Source of the DNA: Thermodesulfobacteriota bacterium
Lineage (GTDB): Bacteria > Desulfobacterota > DSM-4660 > Desulfatiglandales > Desulfatiglandaceae
Assembly: GCA_028278625.1 (NCBI GenBank)
Contig: JANQDY010000118.1
Span: 1-42,755, forward strand
Reading direction: 5' to 3'
Length of the DNA stretch: 42,755 nt
A program made the position numbers and the translations under genes. This document shows, piece after piece, positions 1 through 8,899 of the stretch. The notes under the pieces were generated by a model. The model made no database searches. It saw nothing but the letters and a program-made list of their open reading frames with translations, and was not told where the DNA came from. Every line of letters begins with the position of its first letter. Position 1 is the stretch's first letter.

Positions 1-1
1 T

Positions 2-373
2 CCCATGCAATACGCCTGCGGTGACGGCCTTGACAATGACGGTGACGGGCTCATTGACATGGCGGATCCGGGATGTGAAAACACGGAGGACAATGACGAA
101 TACAACGCGCCCAATTCCGGAGACGTCACCGGGGAGGCGGCGGTGACCAACGATTGGGGGACGGGATACTGCGCAAACATCCTCATAAAGAACAACGGGG
201 ACGCGGCGGTGGACTGGCAGCTCACGTTGACCATCCAGGGGACGATCACCACTTTATGGAACGCCCTCTATGAAATCGAGGGCAACACCCTGACCATCGA
301 GGGTCTGGACTGGAACAACGTCATTTCGGCTGGGGAAACCAATACTTCCGTGGGATTTTGCGCGGTGCGTTGA
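2..373 (+). CDS. Secreted protein with C-terminal CBM2-like carbohydrate-binding module (3' part only)
   Basis: Only the C-terminal end is present; the reading frame is open to the left edge, so the Met at position 5 is probably internal. The first residues carry a Cys-bounded, Asp/Asn/Gly-rich motif (CGDGLDNDGDGLIDMADPGC), the kind of calcium-binding-like element common in secreted deltaproteobacterial proteins. About 85 residues follow that resemble a family 2 carbohydrate-binding module: VTNDWGTGYCANI near its start, several conserved Trp (VDWQL, LWNAL, DWNNV) and a final GFCAVR. The two Cys near the ends of the module are those usually disulfide-bonded in CBM2. The parent protein is probably an extracellular glycosidase or adhesin, but the catalytic part lies outside the window. 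Confidence 0.75.
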   Translation, partial: PMQYACGDGLDNDGDGLIDMADPGCENTEDNDEYNAPNSGDVTGEAAVTNDWGTGYCANILIKNNGDAAVDWQLTLTIQGTITTLWNALYEIEGNTLTIEGLDWNNVISAGETNTSVGFCAVR

Positions 374-378
374 TTCTC

Positions 379-1476
379 CTAAAAAAGGGTGTCAAGGAAC
401 ACCCGTTCCGTTTTTGCCACCATCATGGATATGGCGTGGTTTTTGAGGACCCGCTCTCTTGCACTTTTCCCCATGGCCTGCCTCAGCTGTTCGTTTTCCA
501 GCAGGGTGATGAGGGATTTTGAAAGGCCTTCGGGATCTTTGGGCTTTACGGTAAATCCGGTATCTCCGTGGGCGATGAGTTCAGGAATGCCGCCCACCCG
601 GGTGGCCACCATGGGCAGTCCCGTTGACATGGCTTCCAGGATGGCATTGGGGGATGCTTCCCGGGTCGGTGTCATGGCAAATACCCAGGCCTTTCTCAGG
701 GCGGGTCGTGGATCCAGTTGCCCTGGGATCATCCGGACGCAGGACTTGAGCCCCTGGCCCCTGATAAAGGCCGCCACCTTTTTCTGGAGCCGCCCGTCAC
801 CCACTATTTCAAGCCTTGCTAGGGGGAGCTTTTTGCGGACAAGGTCAAATCCTTTTAAGAGGGTTAAGGGATCCTTTCGACCCACCAGCCTTCCACAATA
901 GAGAACCGTCGGATGTTTGGCCTTTAATGAATCTTTCGGGGACCAATATTCACTGTTCACCGAATTGGGCACCACATTTACCACTTCTGGATTGACGTGA
1001 TGACGTAAGACGATTTCCTTTTTTAATGCTTCCGCGTTACAAATGATGCGGCTGCTCAAGGGCCACATAAGGCTTTCGTACTGCTTCGGCTGAGGGTCCC
1101 TGTAACTGGAGATGACCACCGGTATGCGGGCGAGCCGTCCGAAAATCCTTCCCCAGATATTGGGGACCACCGTAAGAGTATACAGAATATGCGGCGGGTG
1201 TCGCAAAAGGCGGTGGGCCAGACGACCAATGGCATGGGGCAAAACATGGTGTGTTTTGCCCAGCCATCTAATGGGTACCCCGGTTCCAAGTGCGGTTGGG
1301 ACCATATCCATCCTGCCGCAGAGGGTCCACAGTTCCGGCGAAAACCTGTATCTATCCAATCCGCTCAGAAGATTGATGGCATATCGCTGGGTTCCGCCGA
1401 ATTCAAGGTCCTGCAGCAGGAGAACAAGTCTGATCGGTCTCTTAAAACCTCCTTTAAGATCTCTTTTTGCGGTCAT
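379..1476 (-). CDS. Glycosyltransferase family 4 (GT-B fold), third gene of an overlapping operon
   Basis: The 365-residue protein has the retaining GT4 layout. The N-terminal Rossmann half begins near residue 14 with LVLLLQDLEFGGTQRYAINL, the glycine-rich acceptor-side loop. The C-terminal donor half begins near residue 188 (TVLYCGRLVGRKDPLTLLKGF). The catalytic/donor EX7E motif is visible as E273-ASPNAIL-E281, followed by STGLPMVATRVGGIPELI. No signal peptide is seen, so it is likely cytoplasmic and transfers a nucleotide-activated sugar to a glycan or lipid-linked acceptor. Substrate cannot be told from sequence. Its ATG overlaps the stop of the upstream GT4 gene by 4 bp (ATGA at 1473-1476), implying translational coupling. 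Capsule, exopolysaccharide or O-antigen synthesis are all possible. Confidence 0.88.
   Translation of the reverse strand: MTAKRDLKGGFKRPIRLVLLLQDLEFGGTQRYAINLLSGLDRYRFSPELWTLCGRMDMVPTALGTGVPIRWLGKTHHVLPHAIGRLAHRLLRHPPHILYTLTVVPNIWGRIFGRLARIPVVISSYRDPQPKQYESLMWPLSSRIICNAEALKKEIVLRHHVNPEVVNVVPNSVNSEYWSPKDSLKAKHPTVLYCGRLVGRKDPLTLLKGFDLVRKKLPLARLEIVGDGRLQKKVAAFIRGQGLKSCVRMIPGQLDPRPALRKAWVFAMTPTREASPNAILEAMSTGLPMVATRVGGIPELIAHGDTGFTVKPKDPEGLSKSLITLLENEQLRQAMGKSARERVLKNHAISMMVAKTERVFLDTLF
381..404 (-). terminator. Intrinsic terminator overlapping the glycosyltransferase stop codon
   Basis: GGGTGT (387-392) pairs with ACACCC (399-404) around a 6-nt loop. Read on the minus strand the hairpin is followed by six U (386-381), which also encode the last Leu-Phe codons before TAG at 379-381. 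The plus-strand side is followed by a weaker T-rich tract, so the element may serve both convergent genes. Confidence 0.6.
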
Positions 1477-2726
1477 GAAGCATATCCTTGAAGGGGACTT
1501 TTTAAAGAACGGGGATCGGTCAGGCGTTTGAACACCTCCCTGTGGCAGGTTTCGGGGTCGAACATCCGAAGCACCAGCCGCCGGCCTTCTTCCGCCATTA
1601 TCAGGGCAGCTTCCCTGTCACGGGTCATTCTTATGATGGCATGGGCAAGGGCCCGGGGATCTTTTTGCGGGACAAGGAACCCCGTTATTCCGTCGCGGAT
1701 CACCTCACCGATTCCAGCCACGTCCGTGGCCACAACCGGGACCCTGTGAAGCAAGGCTTCAACCATCACATTGGGAATACCGTCACGCTCGCCGGTTCGG
1801 TGAACGATGCTTGGCATGACGAAAATATCCGCCTTTTGAAACAGATCGGTGACCTTTTCATGGCTCACATACCCGGGAAATGAGACGTATTGGCTGACGC
1901 CCAGGCGTCTGGCCAGCTGTTTTAGGGGGATGCCGCGGAGACCGGAACCGGCCAGCGTCACCTGGAAGCTGAGCCCCAGGCCTTCCATGATCCGGGCGGC
2001 CCTGATCAACACCTCAAAGCCTTTGAAACGGGCGAATCGGCCAAGCGCCAGAATTCTGAAAGGAGGTTCCATTCTAACGGATGCTTCCTGAAACGCAACC
2101 AGCGGGTAGCCGTCGTAAATCACATGTATTTTTTGAGAAGGTCCGGCGGAATACCGTTCCAGGTGTTTTCGATTGGCCCGGGGGTTTGTCCGGACAAAGG
2201 CGCAGTCTGCCATTTTTTCCACAAGTGCGCCATCGGGCGGAAAAATATCCACGGCCCTTCCAGTGAAGCTGAAAGGAATACCGGTCAACTTTGAGGCAAC
2301 CCACGCCGCCGTGGCGGGGCCGTTTGCCCAGGGCGCGTGGATATGCTCGATCCGATCCCGCTCAAACATTCGGGCCAATGTGAAACCGGTCAAAAAGGCC
2401 CAGATATTCTCACCGGCCACCTCCAGGGATCTCCAATGCCGGCAGGGGATATGGCGGAACAGCCACAGGACGGTGGGGCGATTTCGACGGGCCCAGTAAG
2501 AAATATCCCGTGTCAGATGTTTGATGCAGGGAATGCCGAGTCTTTTGATCCCATTTGAGGCCAAGCGCATTTCCGGAGAGAGGTGCTTTGTCAGTTTGCC
2601 GTAAAGGGTATAGACGTCCAATGGCAGCCTCATTTTCCGGAGATTTACGACCTCCCTGAAGATAAATGTCTCGGAAGGCTTGGGAAACCACAGGAGGATG
2701 TAGGCGATTCTGGGCAGTTTCATCAT
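1473..2726 (-). CDS. Glycosyltransferase family 4, WcaL/colanic-acid-type
   Basis: The 417-residue protein has an N-terminal half with an LLWFPKPSETFIFREV opening and a HIHAPWANGPATAAWVASKLTG segment typical of colanic-acid/exopolysaccharide GT4 enzymes. The C-terminal donor domain carries ILALGRFARFKGFEVLI, FPGYVSHEKVTDLFQKADIFVMPS and then DGIPNVMVEALLHRVPVVATDVAGIGEVI. The latter holds the C-terminal Glu of EX7E, while the first acidic position is shifted, as in many WcaL-like members. The gene overlaps by 4 bp with both neighbours: ATGA with lhr at 2723-2726 and with the next glycosyltransferase at 1473-1476. A step in surface polysaccharide assembly is likely; donor and acceptor are unknown. 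Confidence 0.88.
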   Translation of the reverse strand: MMKLPRIAYILLWFPKPSETFIFREVVNLRKMRLPLDVYTLYGKLTKHLSPEMRLASNGIKRLGIPCIKHLTRDISYWARRNRPTVLWLFRHIPCRHWRSLEVAGENIWAFLTGFTLARMFERDRIEHIHAPWANGPATAAWVASKLTGIPFSFTGRAVDIFPPDGALVEKMADCAFVRTNPRANRKHLERYSAGPSQKIHVIYDGYPLVAFQEASVRMEPPFRILALGRFARFKGFEVLIRAARIMEGLGLSFQVTLAGSGLRGIPLKQLARRLGVSQYVSFPGYVSHEKVTDLFQKADIFVMPSIVHRTGERDGIPNVMVEALLHRVPVVATDVAGIGEVIRDGITGFLVPQKDPRALAHAIIRMTRDREAALIMAEEGRRLVLRMFDPETCHREVFKRLTDPRSLKSPLQGYAS

Positions 2727-5700
2727 CGGCGGCGGTAAAGGGTTATGGTTTTGGGATCGCGCACCACTTCAAAGGCATCCCCGAATATCCGCAAATAGGG
2801 GCTTTCGGTGGCCGGTTGTTCATTGATGGTTTCCACGGTGATGTAACGTCTCGGTTGAAAGCTGCGATAGAGCAGGTGATGAAGGAAGCCTAAGCAGGCG
2901 GTGAGATCCGGATCATCCGGGGTGGTGTTGAAGTTGAGCTTGCGTCCCTTTCGTTGCGATATGGCCATCAGCTGGGTGCCGCGATAGACCAAATGATTGG
3001 ACGCGATGCGGCGTGGCAGGCTGTGGGGCAAGTCCTTTAGTCCCAGACCACACATGGACGCCGGATCCATGGCATTGAGCCAATAGATGGGCTGCGGTTC
3101 GGTTGCGTGCCGCAAAAGGGCCAGCCGTTCCGGGGCGATGAATTGCAGGCCGCTGATCCCCTCATAAAAGCAGCCGGAATGGATCTCGCCCGTAAGATCC
3201 ATGAGGCGCAGGGTACGCAGCAGGGCAGCCCAGCGGAACATGGGCAGTTCCCGGGCCAGCAGTTCCCGAAACAGGATGCCGTATCGGTTCAACAGCAGCC
3301 GGATGCGGTCTTTGCGCCGTTCCTGTTGAGAGATGGGATCCTCGTCAAGTGACGGATAGCGGATCTTGAACCAGTTGCCGGCCCGGGGCAAAGCGGCTTT
3401 CCAGCGCGAGAAAGCGCGTCGCCCAGTCCCCCTTCCCACTCTTACACCCCTCTGAGGCCCGATGCCCGTCCGAGGCGGTTTAAAACCCGTGGCCAGTCCC
3501 TGCCGGACGGCGGCAAAAGCGTCATTTGCGTAGGTGCCTTGCCAGACCCCGTCCCACAGTTGGCGAGTGACCTCCGAAGGCGACATGCCGGTCAGCTGTA
3601 TCAAGGTGGAAAAATCGAAGCGGCCGGCCGAATGAAGTACCTCCTCCATGCCCGTACCCGATGTCGGTTGAAGATTCGGTGCATCGGCGTTCTCACTATT
3701 TTGGACGGTCTGTTCGGGCTGCATCAGCAAATCCAGGTCCGGTTCAAAATAAAAGGCCAACTGCCGGCTCGGGAGGCCAAGCCACATGAGATGGGCTGTC
3801 TGGGTGAGGGAGTCAAGCCAGGCCGGATCGTAGGCCGGCAGCCGGGCCGGAAGAATCTCTTCCTCCCACAAATGCGCCGGAAGGGGAACCCCGCACATCT
3901 GTTCACAGATATCCAGCAACCGTTCCACCGGATCCTGACGGTCGGGGGGGCCTGGTGTCAGCCCCTGTACCCGGGCCAGGAACAGGGCCAGCGATGCCAA
4001 GGGCTGAGGTTCCACCACCGGCAGAGCGGCACGGCGCTCCAACCGCAACAGCATTTCAAAGTTCTTGGCGTCGCAATAAAGGGCTTCCGCTGTCTTCTTG
4101 ATCAACTGTCCAAAGACCAGTCGCTGCTCATGGACCAATTGGTCCAGACAGATGACGGCCCGCCCGACATCGATGCCAAATGTTCCGGCGATGAACCGGG
4201 GCGTTCGGGGACCGTAAAACTGCAGCCATTCAGAGAGCAGCCACGTTAAATCGACTTCGGGTTCAACCTCGGGGTCGACTTCAGGATCAAAACCAGCAAA
4301 AGCCGGGTCAAAAACGCCATCTGCCGGGAAGGGACCCTCATTGTCAGGCACCAATTGTTCGATCCGGATGGTTTCGGATGCATGGGGCAGTGCCGCCGTT
4401 ACCAGGGGCAGTGTTTCACGGCTGACCATGAGTGCTTCTCCGGCTTTGGGCAGAATCAACCGCACCACCTTGGACCCAATGGTCCTGAACAGGCTGTCCA
4501 TGGCCAGATCACTCTCCCCGGCCATCAGCCTTAACAGGGCCTGCCACTCTGCCTCTGGGATCAGCAGACGTTCCTTGAGCCATTCCACCAGTTCCTCGCT
4601 GTCCGTGGGGGCATAGCCTGCCATGAGCCGCAAACTCTTCTGCTCAAACTGCATTGCCACGGCCCGGGACACCTGGGGCCGCAGGGTCGGACTGTGGACG
4701 ATTTCCTGCAAGAGATCACTGCTTAACCGCGACGGTTGATCATCGCCCGGAGTGTCATCCATATACATGTACTTGTTGATCTGGCGCCATGCCATCTGGC
4801 GGGACATGGGGCTATTCTGATCCGAATGGACTTCGGACCATGCCACGGTGCCGGCTTCCAACTCCTCCAGCAGGCTGCGCAGCCGCTCCAGATCGAATTC
4901 GTCCTGCAGACAGGTGCGCCAAGCCTCCATCAGGATCGGAAAATCATCGTATTGGCGCACCGCGTTAAACAGTTTCTGGGAACGGAGACGGTTCATCCAC
5001 AATGGCATGCGCTTTTTAAAACTCCCACGGGTCAACAAAAGCGCCCGCCCGGCGCACTCTCTGAAACGGGCGCCGAAAATACCGGATGTCTCCAGGCGTT
5101 TGCGCAACAGTTGATCCAGATTGCGACTGTTGACCAGGGCAAGGATGTCCGCGGCCCCGACCTCATGGGGCAGCTGAAGAGCGATGGCGTCATTGCCTGC
5201 GAAGATTTCCAGGCGCTGTCCGAATTTCTCATGCCAGGCCGCATCAAGGGCCAGGGCCAGGGGCTGATTGACCCTGCCGCCCCACAGATTGAGCAGCACC
5301 GCCTGGTTCCCCGGGGCAGCACCCGGGGCGGAATGGACGAACTCCACAACCATGTGATGGCGGTGGGGCAACGGACAATTGAATGCTTCCTGCTGGTTTT
5401 TCAGGAAATCTAGCAACGCCTCGGCGGCCGACGGTTCCAGATGACACTGTTGCCGCATCTGCTCCTGCCAGGTGCGGTCCCCCATCCATCGGTCGGCTTC
5501 CTCCAAGAAGTGCAGAATTTTTTCGGAAAAATGCCAGTCCCGTTGAAATGCCTCCCCTTTCCAGAAGGGCGTCTCCAGGGACTTGGGGTGACCGGGGACA
5601 ACCAGTACTTCGCCGGCGGTGATTTTTTCGATCCGCCATTTCTGGGCTCCCAGGTTGAATGTCTGCCCCACCTTGGCCTCCCACACAAATTCCTCGTCCA

Positions 5701-7288
5701 GTTCTCCGATGCGCCCGCCTGTTCGGGCATGGCGCATAAGGAAATAGCCGCGGTCGGGAATCACGCCGCCCGAGAGATAGACCGCCTGCAAGGCCCCTTT
5801 GCGGGCTTTGACCGTATGATTGATGCCGTCGATGGCAACGCGCGGCTTCAGATCGCGCAGTCGGGACATTGCATATTTGCCGGCCAACATCTGCAGGACC
5901 AGATCGAACTGTCGGCGTGACAGATCGTGGTAAGGGTGGCATGTCTTCAGGTGATAGTAGAGCTCATCCACATCCCAGGTATCCACGCCGGTCATGGCCA
6001 CGATCACCTGGGAGAGTACATCCAGAGGCGCATGTACCGGCTTTTTGGGCTCAATGGCCTGCTCGGGCAGGTGCCGCGCCAATACCGCCGCTTCAAGAAA
6101 ATCCCGGGGGTGGGTGGGATAAAGGCTGCCGCGACTGATCTGGCCCACCCGGTGGCCTGAACGACCGATGCGCTGGATGGCCGCGGACACCGACGGCGGC
6201 GATTGCACCAGCAGTACTTCATCCAAGGGGCCGATGTCGATGCCCAATTCAAGAGAGTTGGTGGCCACAATGGCCTTCAGTCGGCCGGTTTTAAGATGGG
6301 ATTCGACGGTTTGACGGATTTCAGGGGCCAGGGAACCGTGGTGGGCATAGGCCAGTGGTTCGGATTCATTGCGGTTGATCTTAAGGACCATCTTTTCACA
6401 CAACCGGCGACTGTTGACAAAGACCAGGGTCGACCGGTTTTGTCCGATCTTGACCTTGAACGCCTCCACCAGGGCATCCCAGATCGATTCGCCGCTGGGG
6501 CGTGATGCCGCCTTAACGGGATAGCGGACCCGAATATCATATTGCTTGACCGTGCGGGAAGCGGCAATTGCAACTTCCCGTTTGACGTACTCCGGCGCCC
6601 CCTGGGAGCCCCGTTGATATCCCCCCACAAAATCGGCCACCGTTGTAATGGGATTGACCGTAGCGGAGAGCGCGATGCGCTGGAACTCGCCTGCCAGAAG
6701 CACCAACCGCTCTACCGCGGTCATCAGGAAAGTGCCGCGCTTGGTGTCTATCACCGCATGGATTTCATCCAGTATCAGGGAGCGGACCGTACGGAGGGTT
6801 GTTCGCGCCTGAGGGGAAGCCAGCAGCAGATTGAGACTCTCCGGCGTGGTGATCAGTATTTCAGGCGGCCGCCTGAGCATCCGGCGCCGCTCGGAAAAGG
6901 GCGTGTCGCCTGAGCGGGTCAACACGCGGATCTCCGGCATCTCAATGCCTGACCGGTCAAAACAGGCCTTCAGTTCCTCAAGGGGCTGCAGCAGATTGCG
7001 CCGAATGTCGTTGTTCAGCGCTTTGAGCGGTGAGACATACAATACCCGCGTGTGGCCCGGGTCCATGCTGGCTGTGGCCAATTCATTGATGGCCCACAAA
7101 AAAGCGGTCAAGGTTTTTCCGCTACCGGTAGGGGCAGTCACCAGCACGTGCCGTTGTGCCTGAATGATCTTCCACGCTTCGGACTGAATATCAGTGGGAT
7201 GCTGATACCGGGCACGAAACCATTGGCCGATAATCGGATGAAACCTGCTCACCGGATCCATGGCGTTATGGCCTGTCTGATTCGTCAT
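2723..7288 (-). CDS. lhr: Lhr-type large superfamily 2 ATP-dependent helicase
   Basis: At 1521 residues this matches the length of long-form Lhr (about 1,500). The N-terminal region has PTDIQSEAW (Q-motif-like), Walker A APTGSGKT near residue 52-59, LDEIHAVI (DEIH box), LSATVNP (motif III) and, in the second RecA domain, STLVFVNSRRLCEKM, VATNSLELGIDIG and QRIGRSGHRVG (motif VI). The long region after about residue 430 fits the winged-helix/beta-barrel and C-terminal Lhr extension. Lhr proteins are 3'-5' DNA/RNA-DNA helicases linked to DNA repair and stress tolerance. The start at 7288 is the ATG after a GGATGGGAC stretch. Its placement is odd: 50 bp downstream of one glycosyltransferase and overlapping the next by 4 bp, so it is expressed with cell-envelope genes rather than repair genes. 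Confidence 0.93.
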   Translation of the reverse strand: MTNQTGHNAMDPVSRFHPIIGQWFRARYQHPTDIQSEAWKIIQAQRHVLVTAPTGSGKTLTAFLWAINELATASMDPGHTRVLYVSPLKALNNDIRRNLLQPLEELKACFDRSGIEMPEIRVLTRSGDTPFSERRRMLRRPPEILITTPESLNLLLASPQARTTLRTVRSLILDEIHAVIDTKRGTFLMTAVERLVLLAGEFQRIALSATVNPITTVADFVGGYQRGSQGAPEYVKREVAIAASRTVKQYDIRVRYPVKAASRPSGESIWDALVEAFKVKIGQNRSTLVFVNSRRLCEKMVLKINRNESEPLAYAHHGSLAPEIRQTVESHLKTGRLKAIVATNSLELGIDIGPLDEVLLVQSPPSVSAAIQRIGRSGHRVGQISRGSLYPTHPRDFLEAAVLARHLPEQAIEPKKPVHAPLDVLSQVIVAMTGVDTWDVDELYYHLKTCHPYHDLSRRQFDLVLQMLAGKYAMSRLRDLKPRVAIDGINHTVKARKGALQAVYLSGGVIPDRGYFLMRHARTGGRIGELDEEFVWEAKVGQTFNLGAQKWRIEKITAGEVLVVPGHPKSLETPFWKGEAFQRDWHFSEKILHFLEEADRWMGDRTWQEQMRQQCHLEPSAAEALLDFLKNQQEAFNCPLPHRHHMVVEFVHSAPGAAPGNQAVLLNLWGGRVNQPLALALDAAWHEKFGQRLEIFAGNDAIALQLPHEVGAADILALVNSRNLDQLLRKRLETSGIFGARFRECAGRALLLTRGSFKKRMPLWMNRLRSQKLFNAVRQYDDFPILMEAWRTCLQDEFDLERLRSLLEELEAGTVAWSEVHSDQNSPMSRQMAWRQINKYMYMDDTPGDDQPSRLSSDLLQEIVHSPTLRPQVSRAVAMQFEQKSLRLMAGYAPTDSEELVEWLKERLLIPEAEWQALLRLMAGESDLAMDSLFRTIGSKVVRLILPKAGEALMVSRETLPLVTAALPHASETIRIEQLVPDNEGPFPADGVFDPAFAGFDPEVDPEVEPEVDLTWLLSEWLQFYGPRTPRFIAGTFGIDVGRAVICLDQLVHEQRLVFGQLIKKTAEALYCDAKNFEMLLRLERRAALPVVEPQPLASLALFLARVQGLTPGPPDRQDPVERLLDICEQMCGVPLPAHLWEEEILPARLPAYDPAWLDSLTQTAHLMWLGLPSRQLAFYFEPDLDLLMQPEQTVQNSENADAPNLQPTSGTGMEEVLHSAGRFDFSTLIQLTGMSPSEVTRQLWDGVWQGTYANDAFAAVRQGLATGFKPPRTGIGPQRGVRVGRGTGRRAFSRWKAALPRAGNWFKIRYPSLDEDPISQQERRKDRIRLLLNRYGILFRELLARELPMFRWAALLRTLRLMDLTGEIHSGCFYEGISGLQFIAPERLALLRHATEPQPIYWLNAMDPASMCGLGLKDLPHSLPRRIASNHLVYRGTQLMAISQRKGRKLNFNTTPDDPDLTACLGFLHHLLYRSFQPRRYITVETINEQPATESPYLRIFGDAFEVVRDPKTITLYRRR

Positions 7289-7337
7289 GTCCCATCCATA
7301 AGCTCATCTTTCGTCCCTGGTATTCATGCAAGCGGAA

Positions 7338-8408
7338 TTACCGTGAACCCTGTGTGCCCAAAAGCCCTTCTTGCGACTGAATCACCTGCTCCAGGCGGTT
7401 TGCCATTCTTCTGTTCCCGAAAAACCCGGCCTTGGCGATGCGGGAACGGCAGCCGGCCAACCTGCTTTCGAAGTTTTCAAGAATACTCAAATCCGGATGG
7501 GCGTCAAGGCAATAGTCCCCATATCCCATATAAGCGAGCATATGGGCATTAAAGAACTGCTCGTAAGCAAGCATGATGGGAAAGGACAGAACCGGTTTGC
7601 CGAAAAAAAGCGCTTCGGCAATGACGTTGTGGCCGCCATTGGTGATGACGTAACGGCAGGATGCAAGGTCGCGCAGAAAGGTTTGGTCGTTGGTTTCTTT
7701 ATAAACAACGTTTTTTCGGGTCCCATTCCCGCCGAAACCATAGACAATGTAACGATTGGGCAGTCCTTCAAGGAGGTTGAACAATCCTTTGAAGGTGGGT
7801 GATGTCTGGTAAACCAGCACATGATCCCTGTCACTCGGTTTCAGTTTCAGGACCTCGCTTCTCAAAAGCGGTGGAAAGACCTCTGTTTCCTTGGGCTTTG
7901 AGGGAGAACATTGAAAGAAAGTATTGATGAAATATTTGTCCGCGTTGCTGTACATTAACCGCAGCGGCAATGTGAACATGAGACGGCTGAGGATCTGCCC
8001 CTCAGGCAAGGGAGAGCGGCATTTTGTTAAAAAGTGCTGATTGTCAATGCTGATGCAATTCCTGCCCAGTTTCTTGGCTGCAAGAGGAACGAAATATTCA
8101 TAGGCGGAAAGGATGAGGTCCGGTTTGAAATCACGAATAATATCCATTACTTTTCCTGTGGATTGTCCGGATCCACGAAAGACGTTCAGCCCGTGGCGCA
8201 AGGTCACCGCCACATGAACGCGATTGTTTCTGTAGGCTGTTCCAAACATCGGCACGGGTATCACCCGATACCCCATGGATCTCAAGGTGAGGGTTCTGCC
8301 GCTTCCCAGGAACAGAAAGTCGTGCTGCGGCAATTCCTGAGCAATGGTAAGCGCTTGATAAACGTGTCCCAGGGCATCACCCATGACGCCGAAGAGTATT
8401 TTTGCCAA
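7338..8408 (-). CDS. MurG/GT28-like glycosyltransferase of unknown substrate
   Basis: The 356-residue protein opens with MAKILFGVMGDALGHVYQALTIA, the glycine/His loop of GT-B enzymes of the MurG/MGT/UDP-GlcNAc type. Its C-terminal half has YVITNGGHNVIAEALFFGKPVLSFPIMLAYEQFFNAHMLAYMG, the typical donor-binding segment (NGGxNxxxEAL, then a P-x-x-x-x-EQ motif) of this superfamily. The middle (DLILSAYEYFVPLAAKKLG) matches the acceptor-domain end. No membrane anchor is evident. It precedes lhr by 50 bp and follows the receiver gene by 70 bp on the same strand. It resembles conserved archaeal/bacterial MJ1255-type transferases more than true MurG. The acceptor cannot be assigned; a cell-surface glycolipid or glycan role is inferred from the two downstream GT4 genes. 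Confidence 0.8.
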   Translation of the reverse strand: MAKILFGVMGDALGHVYQALTIAQELPQHDFLFLGSGRTLTLRSMGYRVIPVPMFGTAYRNNRVHVAVTLRHGLNVFRGSGQSTGKVMDIIRDFKPDLILSAYEYFVPLAAKKLGRNCISIDNQHFLTKCRSPLPEGQILSRLMFTLPLRLMYSNADKYFINTFFQCSPSKPKETEVFPPLLRSEVLKLKPSDRDHVLVYQTSPTFKGLFNLLEGLPNRYIVYGFGGNGTRKNVVYKETNDQTFLRDLASCRYVITNGGHNVIAEALFFGKPVLSFPIMLAYEQFFNAHMLAYMGYGDYCLDAHPDLSILENFESRLAGCRSRIAKAGFFGNRRMANRLEQVIQSQEGLLGTQGSR

Positions 8409-8478
8409 TCTGTCTTCCTTGATTTACGCTACGTTGCAGTGAGAATTTCGGGAAGGGGGTTCTCTTTGCGTACCCGTT

Positions 8479-8847
8479 TCAAATACCGATTTTCTTCTCA
8501 ATTCTTTTAAGGGCCGCGTCAAGGGCTTCCGTGTCAAGGGGTTTGCTGAAAAACTCAGCGGCTTCAAGATCAAATGCCTTTTTTCGAAGCTCCTTGTCCC
8601 CGTGGCCGGTGACGACCATGACTTCCGTTTCCGGGCGAATGGCTTTGATGGTTTTGAGCACTGAAAAGACATCCCGTCCCGGCATCTTGATGTCGGTCAG
8701 GACGATGGGTGGAAGCTCCTTTTCAAAAACCTCGAGACCCGATTGGGCATTCTCAGCGGTTAATACGTCGTAACCGCAGGCACCGAGAAAAAATTTCATC
8801 ATCTGGAGTGTTGTGATTTCATCATCAATAATCAGAATTCTTTTCAT
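8479..8847 (-). CDS. Stand-alone CheY-like receiver-domain response regulator
   Basis: The protein has 122 residues and is a single receiver domain with no output domain. The acidic pair is D8/D9 (LIIDDE), the phosphoacceptor D52 (VLTDIKMPG), the switch Thr lies in VVTGHGD and the conserved Lys in FFSKPLD. I start it at the ATG at 8847, which has AGAGGG about 7 bases upstream, rather than the in-frame TTG at 8865. It lies 52 bp downstream of the triple-PAS kinase on the same strand and is the obvious partner. With no DNA-binding domain it may act by protein contact or pass phosphate on to another regulator. Confidence 0.92.
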   Translation of the reverse strand: MKRILIIDDEITTLQMMKFFLGACGYDVLTAENAQSGLEVFEKELPPIVLTDIKMPGRDVFSVLKTIKAIRPETEVMVVTGHGDKELRKKAFDLEAAEFFSKPLDTEALDAALKRIEKKIGI

Positions 8848-8899
8848 GTCAGATCCCTCTTTCAAAAAGATCGGTCCCGGAGCTTTCAGAGTAAATCCA

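Noticed and set aside
3539..6505. Long plus-strand open frames opposite the lhr helicase (up to 236 codons)
   Set aside because: They are antisense shadows of an unmistakable helicase gene and show no domain features of their own.
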